Below, piece after piece: positions 8,070-17,218 of a stretch of DNA of 64,000 nt. This DNA comes from Clostridia bacterium (GTDB lineage Bacteria; Bacillota; Clostridia; Christensenellales; Borkfalkiaceae), in assembly GCA_017558825.1 (NCBI GenBank), contig JAFYTO010000005.1, positions 1-64,000 of the forward strand, written 5' to 3'. The stretch's first letter is position 1, and each line of letters opens with the position of its first letter. A program made the translations under genes and the position numbers. The notes under the pieces were generated by a model. That model saw nothing but the letters and a program-made list of their open reading frames with translations. It did not search any database and was not told the DNA's origin.

Positions 8070-8792
8070 ATGCTTTCTTTTGAGGAAACTTTAGAACTTA
8101 TAAGGCGCAGTAAAAAAGGAGATAACGAAAGTAAAGAAATTCTTTTAAAGAACAACGTTTTGCTTGTTAAAAGTTTAGTTTCGCGTTTTAAAAATAAAGG
8201 GGTAGATTACGATGACCTTTTTCAGCTAGGTTGTATCGGTTTTTTAAAAGCTATAACTAATTTTGATGAAAGTTTTAACGTTCGTTTTTCTACTTACGCC
8301 GTGCCAATGATATTAGGGGAAATAAAGCGGTTTTTAAGAGATGACGGCGAAATAAAAGTTTCACGCTTAATTAAACTTCAAGCGAGTGAAATATCAAAGT
8401 TTGTTGAAAGACAGTTAAAAGAAACTGGTGTAGAGCCTACCGTAGAGCAAATTGCAACTGCGCTAAATATGCAAAAAGAAGACGTGGTATTTGCAATGGA
8501 CTCTTCAAAAATGCCCGTATCTATTTATGAAACTGTAGAAGATGGTGATGAGGGCGGTTTAAGTTTAATAGATAAATTGCCGTCAAATTATTTAGAAGAC
8601 GAACACGTTGATTCGCTTTATTTAAAAAGTTTAATACAAACGCTTGACGAGCGTGAACAACAAATTATTTATTTAAGATATTTTAAAGATAAAACGCAAG
8701 GTGAAGTTGCAAGAATGCTTGGAGTTTCTCAAGTACAAGTTTCTCGTTTAGAAATGCGCATTTTAACAAAACTTAGAAAAAAAGCTGAATAA
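8070..8792 (+). CDS. sigF: RNA polymerase sigma factor sigma F (SpoIIAC)
   Basis: This 240-residue forespore-specific sigma-70 family factor has region 2 (DYDDLFQLGCIGFLKAI, then FSTYAVPMILGEIKRFLRD), region 3 (about 110-150) and region 4 (QTLDEREQQIIYLRYF, then TQGEVARMLGVSQVQVSRLE). Position and sequence fit SpoIIAC rather than sigma G or sigma B: it is the third gene directly after SpoIIAB. Its presence is the strongest evidence that this organism belongs to an endospore-forming lineage. Confidence 0.95.
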   Translation: MLSFEETLELIRRSKKGDNESKEILLKNNVLLVKSLVSRFKNKGVDYDDLFQLGCIGFLKAITNFDESFNVRFSTYAVPMILGEIKRFLRDDGEIKVSRLIKLQASEISKFVERQLKETGVEPTVEQIATALNMQKEDVVFAMDSSKMPVSIYETVEDGDEGGLSLIDKLPSNYLEDEHVDSLYLKSLIQTLDEREQQIIYLRYFKDKTQGEVARMLGVSQVQVSRLEMRILTKLRKKAE

Positions 8793-8869
8793 AAAGGCGG
8801 AAATATAATCTTTTAAGCAAGAATAATAATATATGGTAGAAGGCACTATATTTATTTATGTAAATAAAA

Positions 8870-8894
8870 AAGCGGACTTATTAGTCCGCTTTTG
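8870..8894. terminator. Bidirectional terminator
   Basis: An AGCGGACT/AGTCCGCT stem has a TATT loop and flanking A and T runs. It lies between sigF (+) and gdhA (-). Its stem is the same as the terminator at 3857. Confidence 0.85.
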
Positions 8895-8906
8895 TTTATT
8901 TAATTA

Positions 8907-10304
<1,398 letters not shown>

Positions 10305-10412
10305 TAATTTAATAAATAAATTATTAAAATTTGTTAAACAGTGCTAATTAAGGCGTCTTTTTGCGTATAATAAAATAAATAATAAAATTTTTACTAAACG
10401 CTTAAAAAACAG

Positions 10413-10441
10413 TTGCAATTATAATTTTTTTTTGTTATATT
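10413..10441 (+). promoter_or_regulatory. tRNA operon promoter
   Basis: TTGCAA (10413-10418) and TATATT (10436-10441) have a 17-base T-rich spacer, ending 19 bases before tRNA-Val. The tRNA operon at 38882 (-) has virtually the same promoter. Confidence 0.85.
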
Positions 10442-10460
10442 ATATAGGCACTTAACTTTT

Positions 10461-10536
10461 GGGAGTTTAGCTCAGCTGGGAGAGCATCTGCCTTACAAGC
10501 AGAGGGTCATAGGTTCGAGCCCTATAACTCCCACCA
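10461..10536 (+). tRNA. tRNA-Val (anticodon TAC)
   Basis: This is a full cloverleaf. The acceptor GGGAGTT pairs with AACTCCC, the anticodon loop is CTTACAA, the T-loop is GGTTCGAGCC, and the CCA end is encoded. The gene is identical over its whole length to the tRNA-Val at 38784-38859 on the other strand. Confidence 0.97.
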
Positions 10537-10544
10537 AATAAAAT

Positions 10545-10619
10545 GGCACCATAGCCAAGTGGTAAGGCCAAGGTCTGCAAAACCTTTACGCCCCGGTCCG
10601 AATCCGGGTGGTGCCTCCA
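10545..10619 (+). tRNA. tRNA-Cys (anticodon GCA)
   Basis: The acceptor GGCACCA pairs with TGGTGCC, the anticodon loop is CTGCAAA, the discriminator is U, and CCA is encoded. It follows tRNA-Val after 8 bases and is co-transcribed with it. Confidence 0.96.
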
Positions 10620-10625
10620 GAAAAA

Positions 10626-10656
10626 GAGAGCAAGTCGTTGACTTGCTCTCTTTTTT
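10626..10656 (+). terminator. Terminator of the Val-Cys tRNA operon
   Basis: A perfect 11-bp stem (10626-10636 with 10640-10650) has a GTT loop and is followed by six T. Confidence 0.92.
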
Positions 10657-10828
10657 AACTAAATCCGCTGATGGCGGAATAAATCCACTATCGTGGATGA
10701 AATCGCTTCGCGATGAAATCATGCTTGGCAAGGTTAATGAAAGGCGGATTTAATTTCATCTGAAGCCGAAGGCTGAAGATTTCATCCGAACGGCGTGAGG
10801 ATTTCATCGTGCGAAGCACGATTTTATT
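10657..10828 (+). repeat. Multi-hairpin repeat element, copy A (172 bases)
   Basis: A chain of short hairpins is separated by AAATC, GATGAAATC or ATTTCATC spacers. Hairpins are at 10664-10678, 10684-10697, 10702-10714, 10764-10774 and 10806-10822, plus a degenerate one at 10784-10802. A non-palindromic core (about 10718-10760) contains GGTTAA and GCGGATTTA. The ends are short inverted repeats (AACTAAATC and GATTTTATT). It starts directly after the tRNA terminator. Copy B at 38373-38542 has the same order, spacers and core but different, still-paired stem sequences. No coding frame is credible. Confidence 0.85.
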
Positions 10829-10890
10829 CAATATACAAGGCTAATATAAGGCTTTTCAACCAATAGTCTTTCCGTTTTGGTTAGCCAATA

Positions 10891-10917
10891 AAACCTCGCT
10901 AAATAGCGGGTTTTTTT
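10891..10917 (+). terminator. Terminator-like hairpin before the TIM-barrel/MBL gene
   Basis: AAACC(T)CGCT pairs with AGCGGGTTT with one bulged T, followed by seven T. No gene precedes it except the repeat element, so it may end transcription that runs through the element. Confidence 0.7.
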
Positions 10918-10983
10918 ATTTTTTTCATATTGATTTTTTATTTAACGTATGTTAAAATTGATTATATAAATTAGGTGGTTGCA

Positions 10984-12570
10984 ATGTTAGGTGTTTCTTT
11001 ATCTTATGCTAAACTTAATAATGGCGAATATAGTGATTTATTGCCTAAATTAAAAGACCAAGGCGTTAAAAGTATTGAGTTAAGAACAGTTCCGCCTTCT
11101 GCTTGTAGTGGGGACGTTTTGCGCATTGCAAAAAACCTGTGGAATATGGGCTTTCAAGTTACAATTCACGCCGACCCGCAAACGGAAGAAGATTCGCTAA
11201 AAAACGTTTTTGAGCCTTTAAAAGATTTACTCAACGCTTTACGCCAAAGCGAACTTATAATCGTTTTACACCCAGTAAACGGCGATAACGTAAAAATGCT
11301 TACTAATTTATCAAATTTTGCGTTAACGAAAAATTATCCTATTAAATTTGCGCTTGAAAATAACCGCAAAATGCCCGACAAAACTGACGGGGATACTACT
11401 GTTTTTGTGTTAGATATTGTAAAGCAAGTTAACCGTGAAAACGTTGGAATTTGTTTTGATATGGGGCATTACGCTTGGTATAGCGCTAATTTTAAATGCG
11501 AAAACAAACTTCCTGCAAAAGAGTTTTTAAAACGTGTTATACACACTCATATTCACTCTTATAGCGAAAGGACGCATTTTCCTATTGAAAGCGTTAAAGA
11601 ACCGTTGTTAAACTATATAAACGCGCTTCCATACACTTACGTTGGCGTATATAATATTGAACTTGAACATAGAAGGTTTGCACATTTATTTAGTGAAGAA
11701 GATGGGCTTATTACGTCTATAAATAGTTTAAAAAGCGTTTATCCATTAGTTGCTAAAATTTACGATAATAATAGGCAAAATTACGACAAATGGTTTAAAA
11801 ACTCGCTTGAAATTTTTGATAAAAATGAAGGTTGTTTTGGTTCTTTAATTTCTCCGTCGTCATACTTGTTTTCAACAAACGGATATAAATGGGCTATGGA
11901 TGTGGCGTTTTTAGCGTTATACGATATAGCAAATACGCCTAAAAATATAAAAGAGTATTTTAAAGATTTGAACTGTTACTTTTTAACTCACGGCCACCGT
12001 GACCATTTTGAAGACCGCACCATTAGCGCGCTTAAAGATAGCGATATAACTTTTATTGTTCCTACTTTTTTAATGGAAAGTGCACTTTATTGTGGTATTA
12101 AAAGGGAGCGCATTATTGAAGTTAAGGAAGGTGACGAGTTTAAAGTTGGTCCGCTTTCCGTAAAGGTCTTACAAGGTAGGCATTTTAGAAAAGAAAATGG
12201 AAAAGGTGTAGATTGCGTAGGTTATCTTATAAAAGGCGAAAATGTGCCTACGTTAGCCTTTCCAGCAGACGTTAGGGATTACAGTTTAAATGATTATCCT
12301 GCGCTTAATGCCGACCATTGTTTCGCTCATATTTGGCTTACGGACAATGCGCTTGACTATAATAGTTATTTTCCTCTAATAAAAGATTTTACTAAATTTA
12401 TGCTTAACGCATCGCAAAAAAGCATGTTTTTAACGCATTTATATAGAAATCGTGAAGAGAATTTTATATGGACGGAAAAGCACGCGGAATTAGTTGAAAG
12501 TAAAATTTTAAAAGTTTCGCCTACTACAAGCGTTCATATTCCAAAATATGGTGAAATTTTTAAACTTTAA
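10984..12570 (+). CDS. Fusion of xylose-isomerase-like TIM barrel and metallo-beta-lactamase domain
   Basis: This is a 528-residue protein. The N-terminal half (about 1-260) looks like an AP-endonuclease-2/sugar-isomerase barrel: VTIHADP, IIVLHPVNGD, NVGICFDMGHY, VIHTHIHSYSERTHFP and YNIELEH offer barrel-end His, Asp and Glu metal ligands. The C-terminal half (about 290-528) is an MBL-like fold with LTHGHRDHFED (H about 335), VLQGRHF and FPADVRDYS. The start is the ATG at 10984, preceded by AGGTGG; the upstream GTG lies in that site. A 95-residue gene follows after 20 bases. I know no function for this domain pair; hydrolysis of a sugar derivative is a guess. Confidence 0.7.
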   Translation: MLGVSLSYAKLNNGEYSDLLPKLKDQGVKSIELRTVPPSACSGDVLRIAKNLWNMGFQVTIHADPQTEEDSLKNVFEPLKDLLNALRQSELIIVLHPVNGDNVKMLTNLSNFALTKNYPIKFALENNRKMPDKTDGDTTVFVLDIVKQVNRENVGICFDMGHYAWYSANFKCENKLPAKEFLKRVIHTHIHSYSERTHFPIESVKEPLLNYINALPYTYVGVYNIELEHRRFAHLFSEEDGLITSINSLKSVYPLVAKIYDNNRQNYDKWFKNSLEIFDKNEGCFGSLISPSSYLFSTNGYKWAMDVAFLALYDIANTPKNIKEYFKDLNCYFLTHGHRDHFEDRTISALKDSDITFIVPTFLMESALYCGIKRERIIEVKEGDEFKVGPLSVKVLQGRHFRKENGKGVDCVGYLIKGENVPTLAFPADVRDYSLNDYPALNADHCFAHIWLTDNALDYNSYFPLIKDFTKFMLNASQKSMFLTHLYRNREENFIWTEKHAELVESKILKVSPTTSVHIPKYGEIFKL

Positions 12571-12590
12571 TTATAAAAGGAGAGTTTATT

Positions 12591-12878
12591 ATGAGAGAGA
12601 GTACAAGCGGTTTTTGGCTTGAAGAAAAGGACGGCAAAATTAGCATTGGTTACACAGATTTTGGCGTTAGCGAATTTGGTGGAAGCGATTTTGAAATGAC
12701 TTATTATTTAGACAAGGAAAATGCAGAGAAATTTAAAGAAGCGTTAAAGCAAAAATATAAAGGCACTTTAAAACAAATGATAACTTCCGCTTTTACAAAA
12801 AACTTTAACGACCAAAAGTTTTGGGATTTTTGTAAAGAAAACGAAATTATATATACGTCATCTACTTGGACAAGTTAA
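12591..12878 (+). CDS. Small uncharacterised protein
   Basis: This 95-residue soluble acidic protein has an AAAGGAGAG ribosome binding site 20 bases after the preceding gene, so it is probably co-transcribed. The N-terminal half looks like a beta-sheet (FWLEEKDGKISIGYTDFGV), then comes an amphipathic helical segment (YLDKENAEKFKEALKQKY). No signal peptide or membrane helix is seen. I do not recognise a family. Confidence 0.75.
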   Translation: MRESTSGFWLEEKDGKISIGYTDFGVSEFGGSDFEMTYYLDKENAEKFKEALKQKYKGTLKQMITSAFTKNFNDQKFWDFCKENEIIYTSSTWTS

Positions 12879-12883
12879 AAAAT

Positions 12884-12914
12884 AAAAAACCAACTCGTTG
12901 TGAGTTGGTTTTTT
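12884..12914. terminator. Bidirectional terminator
   Basis: AAAAAACCAACTC pairs with GAGTTGGTTTTTT around a GTTGT loop. It ends the small gene (+) and the AEC transporter gene (-). Confidence 0.88.
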
Positions 12915-12925
12915 GAATTGCATTT

Positions 12926-13876
12926 TTAGATAATAAGCATAAGTAGGTAGTATAGGGCAGGAATTGTTAAAACTGAAAGAATTGTTGTTCCAATTGTAAA
13001 TATTGCTGCACTTTTACTGTCGCCACCAAAGTTATCTGCAAAAGTTGTTGCTAAACTTGCACTTGGCATTGCAAACGCTACAAACATACCTAAAACAAGT
13101 TCATTTGGAACGTTAAGCCATATTTTTAACGTTAATAAAATTGTGCTAATAATAAACGGCACCAAAATAAGTTTATAAAGCGAAACGATATACATATTTT
13201 TGTTTTTAAATATGCTTGAAAGTTTTATACTGCCAAGTTTAATACCAATTATAATCATAGATATTGGCGTAACGATTGCTTGTGAGCGTGAAAGATAATC
13301 ACTAACTTGTGGTAAAACAGATGAAACATTTGTAAAGTTTAAAATCAAACCAACTGCAAAGCCTATTAAGCAAGGGTTACTAACTAATTTTTTAAGTGAA
13401 ATATTCTTTTTGTCACCAGAAATTGAGTAAATGCCGATAGTGTACATTGAAACGTTGTTTATTAAGTTTACAATAATAACGCCTGTTACAACAAGTGGCA
13501 TATCGCTAAATACTGCGGCGGCGAGTGGAATGCCTAAAAAGCCGTTGTTGCCTGCAAAAATTTCAAAACGTGCAACGCCTTGCGTTTTTAAGTCCTTAAT
13601 ATAACTTGTTGCAGGCTTTGAAAAAAAGTAACACGCAATAGTGTAAAGTATGCCAATAACTATAGAGAGTAAAACAATTTGTAAAGCGTGGCTATCAAAC
13701 GTTATATCTATTAAGTTAGAGGCAACCATAAACGGTACGCCAACGTAAATTAAAATGCGTGAAAGTGGTGTTGATTCTTTATCGCATACAAGCCCCGTCT
13801 TTGCTAAAATATATCCGGGAATTGCAAGTGCAATAAATATTAACACGTTCGATAACATTGTAAAAAAAGCGTCCAT
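12926..13876 (-). CDS. AEC-family (auxin efflux carrier-like) transporter
   Basis: This 316-residue membrane protein has about ten hydrophobic segments arranged in two halves. Features typical of the family (PF03547) include LAIPGYILAKTG at the N-terminus, FAGNNGFLGIPLA in the middle, and the final helices MPSASLATTFADNFGGD and TIGTTILSVLTIPALYY. In bacteria such proteins move malate, other organic acids or amino acids. It lies 4 bases downstream of the aminotransferase gene in the same direction, so the two form an operon. Transport of an aromatic keto or amino acid is possible but speculative. Confidence 0.92.
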   Translation of the reverse strand: MDAFFTMLSNVLIFIALAIPGYILAKTGLVCDKESTPLSRILIYVGVPFMVASNLIDITFDSHALQIVLLSIVIGILYTIACYFFSKPATSYIKDLKTQGVARFEIFAGNNGFLGIPLAAAVFSDMPLVVTGVIIVNLINNVSMYTIGIYSISGDKKNISLKKLVSNPCLIGFAVGLILNFTNVSSVLPQVSDYLSRSQAIVTPISMIIIGIKLGSIKLSSIFKNKNMYIVSLYKLILVPFIISTILLTLKIWLNVPNELVLGMFVAFAMPSASLATTFADNFGGDSKSAAIFTIGTTILSVLTIPALYYLLMLII

Positions 13877-13880
13877 AATT

Positions 13881-15068
13881 CTATCCTTTTAAATTGTAGG
13901 TTTTGGCAAGTTTTTCAAATGCAGGTAAAGAGTTTAAAACAACGCGTTTTTCTACGCAAGTTGCAATTCTTACATATCCTTCTAAACCAAACGTGTTAGA
14001 CGGAACTAAAAGTAAGCCAAGTTCTTTAGCTACGTCACTAAACTCGTTAGCGTCATCAATAGGGCACTTCATAAACAAGTAGAACGCGCCTTTTGGGCTT
14101 GGGCAAGTAAAGCCGAACTTTGTTAAGTTTTCAACTAATATATCACGATTGTCTTTATAAACTGACATATCGCAAAGTTCATCGCTACATTTTGCAATAA
14201 GTTTTTGGAAAAGTGAGGGAGCGCAAACGTAGCCCATACATCTGCCTGCGCCTAAACACGCGCTATACACGTCTTGGTAATTTTCGCACTTTTCACTAAC
14301 TGCAATATAACCAATTCTTTCGCCTGAAATTGAAAGTGATTTACTATATGAATAACATACGATAGTGTTATCGTAGTATTTAGGAATGAAAGGAATATTA
14401 ATGCCGTCAAAAACAATTTCACGGTAAGGCTCGTCAGTAAGTAAATAGATAGGGTGACCAAACTCTTGCTGTTTTTCGTTTAAAATTTTAGAAAGTTTAA
14501 TAACGTCTTTTTCACTATAAACAGCGCCACTTGGGTTGTTTGGCGTGTTTATAATAACCACTTGTACGTTTTTAGTAAGTTTTCTTTTAAGGTCGCTAAA
14601 ATCTATTGAAAAGTCGTTTTTATTGCAGTTTACTGCTTTAAATTTAGCGCCTGCATTTTCACTAAATACTGCGTATTCTGGAAAGTACGGTTTGAAAGTT
14701 AAAACGCAATCACTCTTTTTAGAGATTAACGCTTTTAACGTTATTGCTAATCCAGATGCCGCACCGCAAGTAATATAAATTAAATTCTTATTATATTTAA
14801 AGCCGTATCTATTTTTAATAGTGTTGCAAATTGCATTTCTTGCGCTTTCATCGCCTTGTGCGGAGGTGTATAAGTGTACGCCGTTTTCATTTAAAAGTGA
14901 AGTAAGCGTTTCCTTTATAATGTCAGGAGTTTTAGAAGACGGGTTGCCAAGAGTAAAGTCAAAAACGCTATCTTCGCCAGCTTTTGCTTTTAAAATTTTG
15001 CCGTATTCAAAAAGTTCTCTAATTTTAGAACGGTTTGTGCCTTTTTTAATCATATTTTTGTTAATCAT
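13881..15068 (-). CDS. PLP-dependent class I aminotransferase
   Basis: This 395-residue fold-type I aminotransferase has FTLGNPSSKTP near the N-terminus, the NTPNNPSG motif, DEPYREIVFDG, and the Schiff-base lysine in YSYSKSLSISGERIGY. It is related to aspartate/aromatic aminotransferases. It diverges from the aromatic operon and could carry out the missing last step, phenylpyruvate and hydroxyphenylpyruvate to Phe and Tyr. That is inferred from position. The ATG at 15068 has an AGGTGA site 4 bases upstream; a second in-frame ATG lies five codons later. Confidence 0.9.
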   Translation of the reverse strand: MINKNMIKKGTNRSKIRELFEYGKILKAKAGEDSVFDFTLGNPSSKTPDIIKETLTSLLNENGVHLYTSAQGDESARNAICNTIKNRYGFKYNKNLIYITCGAASGLAITLKALISKKSDCVLTFKPYFPEYAVFSENAGAKFKAVNCNKNDFSIDFSDLKRKLTKNVQVVIINTPNNPSGAVYSEKDVIKLSKILNEKQQEFGHPIYLLTDEPYREIVFDGINIPFIPKYYDNTIVCYSYSKSLSISGERIGYIAVSEKCENYQDVYSACLGAGRCMGYVCAPSLFQKLIAKCSDELCDMSVYKDNRDILVENLTKFGFTCPSPKGAFYLFMKCPIDDANEFSDVAKELGLLLVPSNTFGLEGYVRIATCVEKRVVLNSLPAFEKLAKTYNLKG

Positions 15069-15152
15069 AATGTCACCTACGCTAATTTTAGCACAAACTA
15101 AAAATTAACGCAAAGAAAAATCAATATTTTTAAAATATATATTAAAAATATG

Positions 15153-15181
15153 TTGACTTTGCTAAAAAAACGCAATATAAT
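15153..15181 (+). promoter_or_regulatory. Promoter of the aromatic amino acid operon
   Basis: TTGACT (15153-15158) and TATAAT (15176-15181) are spaced by 17 bases. Transcription should begin about 15188, just ahead of the leader-peptide ribosome binding site. Confidence 0.9.
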
Positions 15182-15201
15182 GTATGCAAAGGAGCAAAAT
15201 T

Positions 15202-15252
15202 ATGAAGTCAATATTTGTCTTTTATTACGAATATTACTTTACTAACCAATAA
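15202..15252 (+). CDS. Phe/Tyr-rich leader peptide of the aromatic operon
   Basis: This 16-codon ORF (ATG 15202, TAA 15250-15252) is preceded by AAGGAG. It encodes MKSIFVFYYEYYFTNQ, in which seven of sixteen residues are Phe or Tyr, clustered at residues 5-13. Placed between a consensus promoter and an attenuator, it has the form of a ribosome-stalling leader like those of pheA, pheS or trp in Enterobacteria. Scarcity of charged tRNA-Phe or tRNA-Tyr would stall the ribosome before the TAACC segment at its 3' end. The reading frame and composition are direct observations; the sensing role is inferred. Confidence 0.85.
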   Translation: MKSIFVFYYEYYFTNQ

Positions 15253-15338
15253 TTCTTATTCGGTTATTTTTTTGCGTACCAAAAATTTGTTTTTAGTATA
15301 AAAGGTGGCCGAATTTGTATTCGGTCATTTTTCTTTTT
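15243..15338 (+). promoter_or_regulatory. Transcription attenuator of the aromatic operon
   Basis: Mutually exclusive pairings are visible. Segment 1 (15243-15252, end of the leader ORF) pairs with segment 2 (15256-15266, one bulged C). Segment 2 (ATTCGGTT, 15258-15265) can instead pair with segment 3 (GGCCGAAT, 15307-15314) over 8 pairs. Segment 3 pairs with segment 4 (ATTCGGTC, 15319-15326) to form a terminator followed by ATTTTTCTTTTT. A stall at the Phe/Tyr codons would mask segment 1 and favour 2:3, allowing read-through. Confidence 0.85.
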
Positions 15339-15350
15339 AAGGCGGTTATT

Positions 15351-16367
15351 ATGATAGTAGTAGTTAAAAAAGAACACGAGCAAAAACAGTTTGACAACTT
15401 AGTAAAGTTCATAAAATCACAAGGCCTTGAAGTTGACGTTAGTAATGGCGCTCACACTACTATTTTAGGCTTAGTTGGCGATACAAGTAAAGTAGATATT
15501 GACCTTTTACTTTCGCTTGACATTGTTGAAAACGTTAAGCGTATTCAAGAGCCGTTCAAGTGCGTTAACCGCAAATTCCACCCAGAAGATACTATTGTAG
15601 AAGTTGCTGGCAAAAAAATTGGCGGAACAAACTTTAACTTTATGGCAGGCCCTTGCTCTATTGAAAGTGAAAAGCAAATTATTTCTATTGCGGAAGAAGT
15701 TAAAAGGGCTGGCGCGTCATTTTTAAGGGGAGGTGCATTTAAACCGCGCACTTCGCCATATTCTTTCCAAGGTTTAAGGGAAGATGGTTTAAAACTCTTG
15801 TTAAAAGCAAAAGAAGAAACGGGTATGCCTATCGTTACCGAACTTATGAGCGTTAACCATCTTGACTTGTTTAAAGACGTTGATATTATACAAATTGGCG
15901 CGCGCAATATGCAAAACTTTGAACTTTTGAAAGAGGTAGGCAAAACTAAAAAGCCTGTCTTGTTAAAACGTGGTCTTGCAAACACTATTGAAGAGTGGCT
16001 TATGAGTGCTGAATACGTTATGAGTGAAGGCTGTAAAGACATAATACTTTGTGAGCGTGGCATAAGAACTTATGAAACTTACACAAGAAACACGCTTGAC
16101 CTTTCCGCCATTCCAATTTTAAAAGATTTAACGCACTTGCCGGTTATTGTTGACCCTTCACACGCATCGGGCGTTGCAAAACTTGTTAAACCGTTATCGC
16201 TTGCTTCAGTTGGTGCTGGCGCACACGGACTTATGATTGAAGTTCACAATGACCCTAAACACGCACTTTGCGATGGTGCTCAATCTATTACTCCAGATGC
16301 GTTTGGCGATATTGTTAAAAGCGTTAACGTTATGCTTCCAATTGTTAATAAGGATTTACAATTATGA
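15351..16367 (+). CDS. aroF: 3-deoxy-D-arabino-heptulosonate 7-phosphate synthase (type I-beta)
   Basis: This 338-residue enzyme condenses phosphoenolpyruvate and erythrose 4-phosphate, the committed step of aromatic synthesis. Residues about 1-70 form the ferredoxin-like/ACT-like regulatory domain found in Thermotoga-type enzymes, where it mediates Tyr or Phe feedback. The catalytic barrel shows MAGPCSIE, RGGAFKPRTSPYSFQG, QIGARNMQNFELL, LLKRG, ILCERGIRTYE and VDPSHASG. I chose the ATG at 15351, with AAGGCGG 5 bases upstream, because the longer frame would begin inside the terminator hairpin. It overlaps tyrA by 4 bases. Confidence 0.95.
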   Translation: MIVVVKKEHEQKQFDNLVKFIKSQGLEVDVSNGAHTTILGLVGDTSKVDIDLLLSLDIVENVKRIQEPFKCVNRKFHPEDTIVEVAGKKIGGTNFNFMAGPCSIESEKQIISIAEEVKRAGASFLRGGAFKPRTSPYSFQGLREDGLKLLLKAKEETGMPIVTELMSVNHLDLFKDVDIIQIGARNMQNFELLKEVGKTKKPVLLKRGLANTIEEWLMSAEYVMSEGCKDIILCERGIRTYETYTRNTLDLSAIPILKDLTHLPVIVDPSHASGVAKLVKPLSLASVGAGAHGLMIEVHNDPKHALCDGAQSITPDAFGDIVKSVNVMLPIVNKDLQL

Positions 16368-17209
16368 ATATAGGCGTAATAGGCTTAGGCTTAATAGGCG
16401 GTTCTTTTGCTAAAACAATAAAAAAGAACACACAGCATAAAGTTTTTGGCTACGATATAAATTCCGTAACCGTTTTAAAAGCGCAAATGACAAACGCTAT
16501 TGACGGTGTTTTAGATGAAAACGCTGTTAAAGACGTTGATTTGTTAGTGGTTGCAACTAATCCAGACGTATTTTTAAGCGCCGTTGAAAAATATTTGCCA
16601 CTTTTAAAAAGCGGTGCAATAGTTGTGGACTTTTGCGGTACGAAAGAAAAAATTGTTGCCACTATGAAGCTTTTATCTAATACTTATAATGACTTAAAGT
16701 TTTACGGTGGCCACCCAATGGCTGGCAGGGAATTTTCCGGATTTGACCGTTCTACTTCAACACTTTTTGCAAAAGCTTCAATGATATTAGTTCCAGTTAA
16801 TACGGACATTTTTGATAACGATTTTATTAAAAAGTTCTTTTTAGAACTCGGCTTTTTAGAGGTTGTGTTTACTACTAGCGAAAATCACGATAAGGTTATA
16901 GCGTACACTTCGCAACTTTGTCATATTGTATCTAATGCTTTTATAAAAAATAAAACTTCGCAAAAGCATTACGGTTACTCAGCAGGCAGTTATAAAGATT
17001 TAACGCGCGTTGCTAGGCTTGATAGTGAAATGTGGTCAACGTTAATGCTTGAAAATAAAGAAAATTTATATAGTGAACTATGTGAATTTATTGATAATTT
17101 ACAAGAGTATAAACAAGCGCTTGAAAAAGGAGATAAAGCCTTATTAAAACAAATTTTACAAGAAGGTAGCGATATTAAAATTGCAACCGATTTTACAAAA
17201 TCTAAGTAA
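16364..17209 (+). CDS. tyrA: Prephenate dehydrogenase
   Basis: This 281-residue enzyme oxidatively decarboxylates prephenate to 4-hydroxyphenylpyruvate for tyrosine. The Rossmann motif is GVIGLGLIGGSFA at the N-terminus. VDFCGTKEKI, GGHPMAGREFSGF (substrate and catalytic His region) and SQLCHIVSNAF are typical of the family. No chorismate mutase or C-terminal ACT domain is fused; a mutase is present in the PheA protein of the same operon. It is translationally coupled to aroF through ATGA, and aroB follows after 9 bases. Confidence 0.94.
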   Translation: MNIGVIGLGLIGGSFAKTIKKNTQHKVFGYDINSVTVLKAQMTNAIDGVLDENAVKDVDLLVVATNPDVFLSAVEKYLPLLKSGAIVVDFCGTKEKIVATMKLLSNTYNDLKFYGGHPMAGREFSGFDRSTSTLFAKASMILVPVNTDIFDNDFIKKFFLELGFLEVVFTTSENHDKVIAYTSQLCHIVSNAFIKNKTSQKHYGYSAGSYKDLTRVARLDSEMWSTLMLENKENLYSELCEFIDNLQEYKQALEKGDKALLKQILQEGSDIKIATDFTKSK

Positions 17210-17218
17210 TGGAGAGTT

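Noticed and set aside
10522..10753. ORFs on both strands across the tRNA-Cys and repeat region
   Set aside because: They are made of tRNA and hairpin-repeat sequence and have no ribosome binding site or family similarity.
10657..10828. CRISPR array
   Set aside because: The repeated GATGAAATC units are only 8-9 bases long, alternate in orientation, and separate palindromes of unequal size; no spacers of constant length and no cas genes.
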